NCBI GenBank assembly: GCA_017889545.1
Contig: JAGFZV010000003.1
Coordinates: 62,001 to 126,000, forward strand
Origin: Bacillota bacterium
GTDB taxonomy: Bacteria; Bacillota; Negativicutes; CTSoil-072
Direction: 5' to 3'
Length of the DNA: 64,000 nucleotides
Shown here one piece after another: positions 62,241 to 64,000 of this stretch (position 1 is its first letter; each line of letters opens with the position of its first letter). The notes beneath the pieces were generated by a model. That model was not told where the DNA came from. It saw only the letters and a list, made by a program, of their open reading frames with translations, and made no database searches. A program made the position numbers and the translations under genes.

Positions 62241-63440
62241 TTATATTTTCCTCTCTAGTTTATCATTCTTTTGACGTGTAGCAATCGATAAGCAAAGTCC
62301 AATCAATATCCAAAAATGGAGTTCTTCCCAAAAACTAGAAGAAAAAAATAATTTAACAAAGCCAATCGACAAGAAATAAGCAGTTATTTCTCTTGCGGCA
62401 AAATCATAAAAAAATAATCCTTTTAGTATTAAATACACGATAAAAACAAAAATGATCATGCCAATAACTATGCCAAAATCCACAAACAATTCGGTTACTA
62501 TGTTATGGGTATATGTACCCAACTTATACCTATCTGAGAACATTCCATAGCCGATCGCAGGTGATTCCTGGATTAATTCAATTGCTTGTTCAGATAAAAT
62601 ATCTCTCCCATTATCATATAAAATGTCGTCTATCAACAGGTAGCTGACTGTTTTACTGGTCACACCAAAATTTGCAGAAACGTCCTCAATTAAAAGCAAG
62701 TTCTGATAATCGAGTAAACCAACAACCCCTAAGAGCATGATCAAAATTGCGAATACACTTCTAATCATTTTTGTCTTATTAATTTTATTTTGAAGAAGAA
62801 GCGTTAACACTATAAAGACAAATAGTACTAATATGGGTCCGCGCGACCCGAAAATCAGTTGTATAAAAATGTTTACTATAAAAAAGACTAAATGATACAA
62901 GCTGAATTTTTCTTTTAGGTTCCAGAATTCACCCATTGTGGCAAGTAAAAGCATATATGAAAAGGGCATTTTTACAGTTCCCCACTCAATTTGCAATATA
63001 TATTGATTGATCAAAAAGCCAATAATCATCAATATTGATAGAATATTAGTTGTTTTCAATAAGTACGTTTTTAACACTTTATAATCTGAAATACTCGCAC
63101 CAACAATTAAGCCAAAAAAAGCTCCCATCAAAACATTAAAAAAATCCATCTTGAGATCACTGATAATTGTAGGATTTTGAGATAGCATAATTGCTATCAA
63201 AATATTTATTGATGTAAAACACAAAATACTATAAACATATCGATTCAAACTTTTAATAATTGGTAAAAATGCATTTGCAAATAAAAACAAAAATGAGGTA
63301 TATACCATTATCGTGTCAATTGGTGTTTCTCCAATTATGGGCAATGTAATCGCATTAATTGCATATACCAGCGGTGCCAATGAAATTAAATAGCAAAATA
63401 CAATTGCTTTCTTCTTTTCTCTAGCAATATGTTTTGTCAT
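62241..63440 (-). CDS. wzy: Wzy-like polysaccharide polymerase (O-antigen polymerase/ligase family)
   Basis: 399 residues, about ten hydrophobic segments with a large non-membrane loop (about residues 225-295) carrying the GRDILSEQAIELIQESPAIG segment typical of O-antigen polymerase/ligase proteins. A polymerase of the Wzx/Wzy route fits the flippase and priming transferase; ligase is an alternative. Overlaps the upstream gene by 20 bp. Confidence 0.8.
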   Translation of the reverse strand: MTKHIAREKKKAIVFCYLISLAPLVYAINAITLPIIGETPIDTIMVYTSFLFLFANAFLPIIKSLNRYVYSILCFTSINILIAIMLSQNPTIISDLKMDFFNVLMGAFFGLIVGASISDYKVLKTYLLKTTNILSILMIIGFLINQYILQIEWGTVKMPFSYMLLLATMGEFWNLKEKFSLYHLVFFIVNIFIQLIFGSRGPILVLFVFIVLTLLLQNKINKTKMIRSVFAILIMLLGVVGLLDYQNLLLIEDVSANFGVTSKTVSYLLIDDILYDNGRDILSEQAIELIQESPAIGYGMFSDRYKLGTYTHNIVTELFVDFGIVIGMIIFVFIVYLILKGLFFYDFAAREITAYFLSIGFVKLFFSSSFWEELHFWILIGLCLSIATRQKNDKLERKI

Positions 63441-63999
63441 TTTTATTAATATCCCTTAATATCATCTCTAGTACTTTTTTTGACTGTATTAATTTATTTT
63501 TATTATTCAAAACAAACTCCCTGCCTTTAATTCCCAATTCCCTTCTGGCGTTTGTACTCAAAGAACATATTTCCATAATCTTGTTTTTTAAATTTTTATG
63601 AGACTTATCGGCTTCCGGTTTTACATAAAGTAAATAATCATTATATTCACTGGGGATTCCATCTAACTTATAGCATATTACAGGCACACCCGAAAGCATG
63701 TATTCCATAATTTTTGACGGAAATGAATATTTCGTATACTCACCTATATTTTGTCTAGGATTAACTAACACAGTGGCGTTAAGTTGAATTTGTCGAGCCT
63801 CTTGCGGACTTACAACTCCTTTATATATAATTCGCAGATCATTTTCCGAAGCTTTTTTAATATCCTCCGCTGCTTCGCCACCACCACAAATGATTAATTG
63901 CAAATTTTCATCTTCAATTTCACGGAAAGCTTTTAATAATTCTATAATACCGTACTTCTTGATAAGCGTACCTGTGTATACGATCCGTTTGACACAATC
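63421..63999 (-). CDS. Glycosyltransferase family 4, N-terminus beyond window edge
   Basis: 193 residues of the C-terminal GT-B domain are visible, open at the right edge: RIVYTGTLIKKYGIIELLKAF, ICGGGEAAEDIKK, NPRQNIGEYTKYSFPSKIMEY and SGVPVICYKLDGIP. Continues upstream beyond 64000. Overlaps the polymerase gene start by 20 bp. Confidence 0.9.
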   Translation of the reverse strand, partial: DCVKRIVYTGTLIKKYGIIELLKAFREIEDENLQLIICGGGEAAEDIKKASENDLRIIYKGVVSPQEARQIQLNATVLVNPRQNIGEYTKYSFPSKIMEYMLSGVPVICYKLDGIPSEYNDYLLYVKPEADKSHKNLKNKIMEICSLSTNARRELGIKGREFVLNNKNKLIQSKKVLEMILRDINKNDKTYC

Positions 64000-64000
64000 A

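Overview
The window looks like a chromosome segment from a diderm, probably strictly anaerobic Firmicute of the Negativicutes (Sporomusaceae-like). This is inferred from the mixture of content, not from a marker gene. Firmicute-type ribosome binding sites, intrinsic terminators and c-di-GMP-I riboswitches occur beside an outer-membrane two-partner secretion (TPS) system, which only makes sense in a cell with an outer membrane. Nearly all genes lie on the minus strand.

Region 1 (1-9.3 kb) is metabolic. It holds a threonine ammonia-lyase cut by the window edge, a molybdopterin-binding protein with a four-Cys tail, thioredoxin and thioredoxin reductase, an arylsulfate sulfotransferase, a DASS-type anion transporter and a Crp/Fnr regulator. 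A 12-bp palindrome sits about 42 bp upstream of the inferred start of the transporter transcript, as expected for a class II activator site. Region 2 (9.3-15.3 kb) holds small and conserved-hypothetical genes: DUF4127, an orphan ModC, a thiamine-binding MTH1187 protein, DUF488, a PPOX-fold protein, two small membrane proteins and two related structured repeat elements.

Region 3 (15.4-23.8 kb) is a c-di-GMP/adhesin module. A PAS-PAS-GGDEF diguanylate cyclase converges on a TpsA exoprotein whose TpsB transporter is led by a c-di-GMP-I riboswitch with an overlapping terminator. Two more riboswitches of the same class precede a CoA-disulfide-reductase-like enzyme (40.4 kb) and the sugar transferase/VanZ pair at the end of the polysaccharide cluster (46.6 kb). 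Region 4 (23.9-31.6 kb) is redox and acyl-CoA metabolism: an Old-Yellow-Enzyme-type Fe-S flavoprotein, an AhpD-like protein, a beta-hydroxyacid dehydrogenase, and an acyl-CoA dehydrogenase-EtfB-EtfA operon.

Region 5 (31.9-42.4 kb) is bounded by two 3'-half tRNA-Ala-like fragments, each followed by a terminator. It contains DUF4332, a GlsB-type membrane protein, a zinc metallopeptidase, a divergent PRPP synthetase, the LigD-Ku end-joining pair, and the riboswitch-led disulfide reductase. Region 6 (42.1-45.1 kb) is mobile-DNA debris: a serine-recombinase remnant, tandem 12-mers next to the tRNA fragment, and an IS110-family element.

Region 7 (45.4-64 kb) is a visibly A+T-rich surface polysaccharide cluster that runs off the right edge. 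CapE/F/G make UDP-N-acetyl-L-fucosamine, TviB/TviC-type enzymes make UDP-HexNAc uronate, and a WecC-type enzyme oxidises UDP-ManNAc. A Wzx flippase, a Wzy-like polymerase, glycosyltransferases, two DegT-family proteins (one lacking the PLP lysine), a GNAT, a FemAB-like protein, a deacetylase and a priming sugar transferase complete it. Together the window suggests a cell that uses c-di-GMP to co-ordinate a TPS adhesin and an exopolysaccharide.
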